Shown in pieces: positions 63,851 to 64,000 of a stretch of DNA of 64,000 nt. The notes below the pieces were generated by a model that was not told where the DNA came from, did not search any database, and saw nothing but the letters and a program-made list of their open reading frames with translations. Position 1 is the stretch's first letter; every line of letters starts with the position of its first letter. The position numbers and the translations under genes are program-made. This stretch comes from Bacteroidota bacterium (lineage in GTDB: Bacteria; Bacteroidota; Rhodothermia; JANXDC01), in NCBI GenBank assembly GCA_025998875.1, contig AP024675.1:1647549-1711548 (forward strand), read 5' to 3'.

Positions 63851-64000
63851 ATGCTGACCGGCTGGGATGTGGCGGTAATCGGGCTCTACTTTCTGGCCTC
63901 AGCGGCGCTGGGCATACGTCTGGCGGGCCGACAGCGCTCGGTAGAAGAGTATTTTCTGGGCGGACGTTCCGTGCCCTGGTGGGCGGTGCTTTTTTCTATT
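63851..64000 (+). CDS. Sodium:solute symporter family protein, N-terminus (partial)
   Basis: The first 50 residues of a protein leaving the right edge: MLTGWDVAVIGLYFLASAAL, then GRQRSVEEYFLGGRSVPWWA, the classic start of the SSS family, whose TM1 is followed by the (S/E)xEEYFLGGR motif. It transports sugars, amino acids or other solutes with Na+; the substrate-specific part lies outside the window. A gaggggg SD precedes the ATG. Confidence 0.85.
   Translation, partial: MLTGWDVAVIGLYFLASAALGIRLAGRQRSVEEYFLGGRSVPWWAVLFSI

Overview
The window looks like a chromosomal segment of a high-GC member of the Bacteroidota/Rhodothermota side of the FCB group; Rhodothermota is my best guess. The reasons are family-level markers (a DUF4293 membrane protein, a GWxTD-domain protein, a DUF6580 putative transporter, a 29-residue COX24/AURKAIP1-like protein, a BtuG-like beta-propeller lipoprotein, a Wzi-like outer-membrane protein) and several promoters of the Bacteroidota form TTG-N18-21-TAnnTTTG. 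Unlike most Bacteroidota, many genes carry clear GGAGG-type ribosome binding sites. No tRNA, CRISPR array, transposase or prophage gene was found; the region reads as stable core genome plus one surface-polysaccharide locus.

Layout. 1-2.4 kb (minus): end of a glycosyltransferase, a Nudix hydrolase and pyrG. 2.7-6.8 kb (plus): a cobalamin riboswitch followed by a four-gene corrinoid-uptake operon (BtuB-like receptor, BtuG-like lipoprotein, BFD-type [2Fe-2S] protein, DUF6580 membrane protein). 6.9-12.6 kb (minus): purF-pgsA-ftsY-rimO-GWxTD. 12.6-13.7 kb (minus): a GT2 glycosyltransferase. 13.9-18.1 kb (plus): rpsF-ssb-rpsR-rplI and a DsbD with two N-terminal redox domains. 18.1-24.8 kb (plus): korAB, def-fmt and an alpha-glucan phosphorylase. 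24.8-31.7 kb (minus): an Lrp-type regulator, then hpd, fahA-like, hmgA (tyrosine/homogentisate breakdown), a flavin reductase-like gene, a Cys/Met-type PLP enzyme and sua5. 31.9-37.8 kb (plus): dusB, folC, a PhzF-like enzyme, an unknown protein, a PH/SHOCT-like protein and a LolC-like permease. 37.8-44.0 kb (minus): an Ig-like lipoprotein, an unknown secreted/anchored protein, gdhA, the COX24-like mini-gene, a zinc-ribbon/TPR protein, DUF4293 and an isocitrate-dehydrogenase-family enzyme.

44.0-57.6 kb (minus) is one compact exopolysaccharide/capsule operon: Wza-like export lipoprotein, Wzz-like chain-length protein, a degenerate BY-kinase-like ATPase, a WbaP-type initiating sugar transferase, a GT39-type enzyme, a WecG-type glycosyltransferase, an O-antigen ligase/polymerase, a flippase, two GT4 glycosyltransferases and a hemerythrin-like helical protein. 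Many genes overlap by 1-4 bases. Its 442-base leader carries a strong intrinsic terminator ahead of the first gene, which suggests control by antitermination. Divergently, 58.0-60.6 kb (plus) holds galE-hddA-gmhA, supplying hexose and heptose precursors. 60.8-61.2 kb holds ssrA (tmRNA, minus), then a small lipoprotein and a Wzi-like protein (minus). The right edge has a STAS-domain protein and the start of a sodium:solute symporter (plus).

The most interesting unit is the riboswitch-controlled corrinoid operon. It couples known outer-membrane B12 capture proteins to a [2Fe-2S] protein and a small membrane protein with no neighbouring BtuCDF, which suggests a possibly uncharacterised inner-membrane route for B12.
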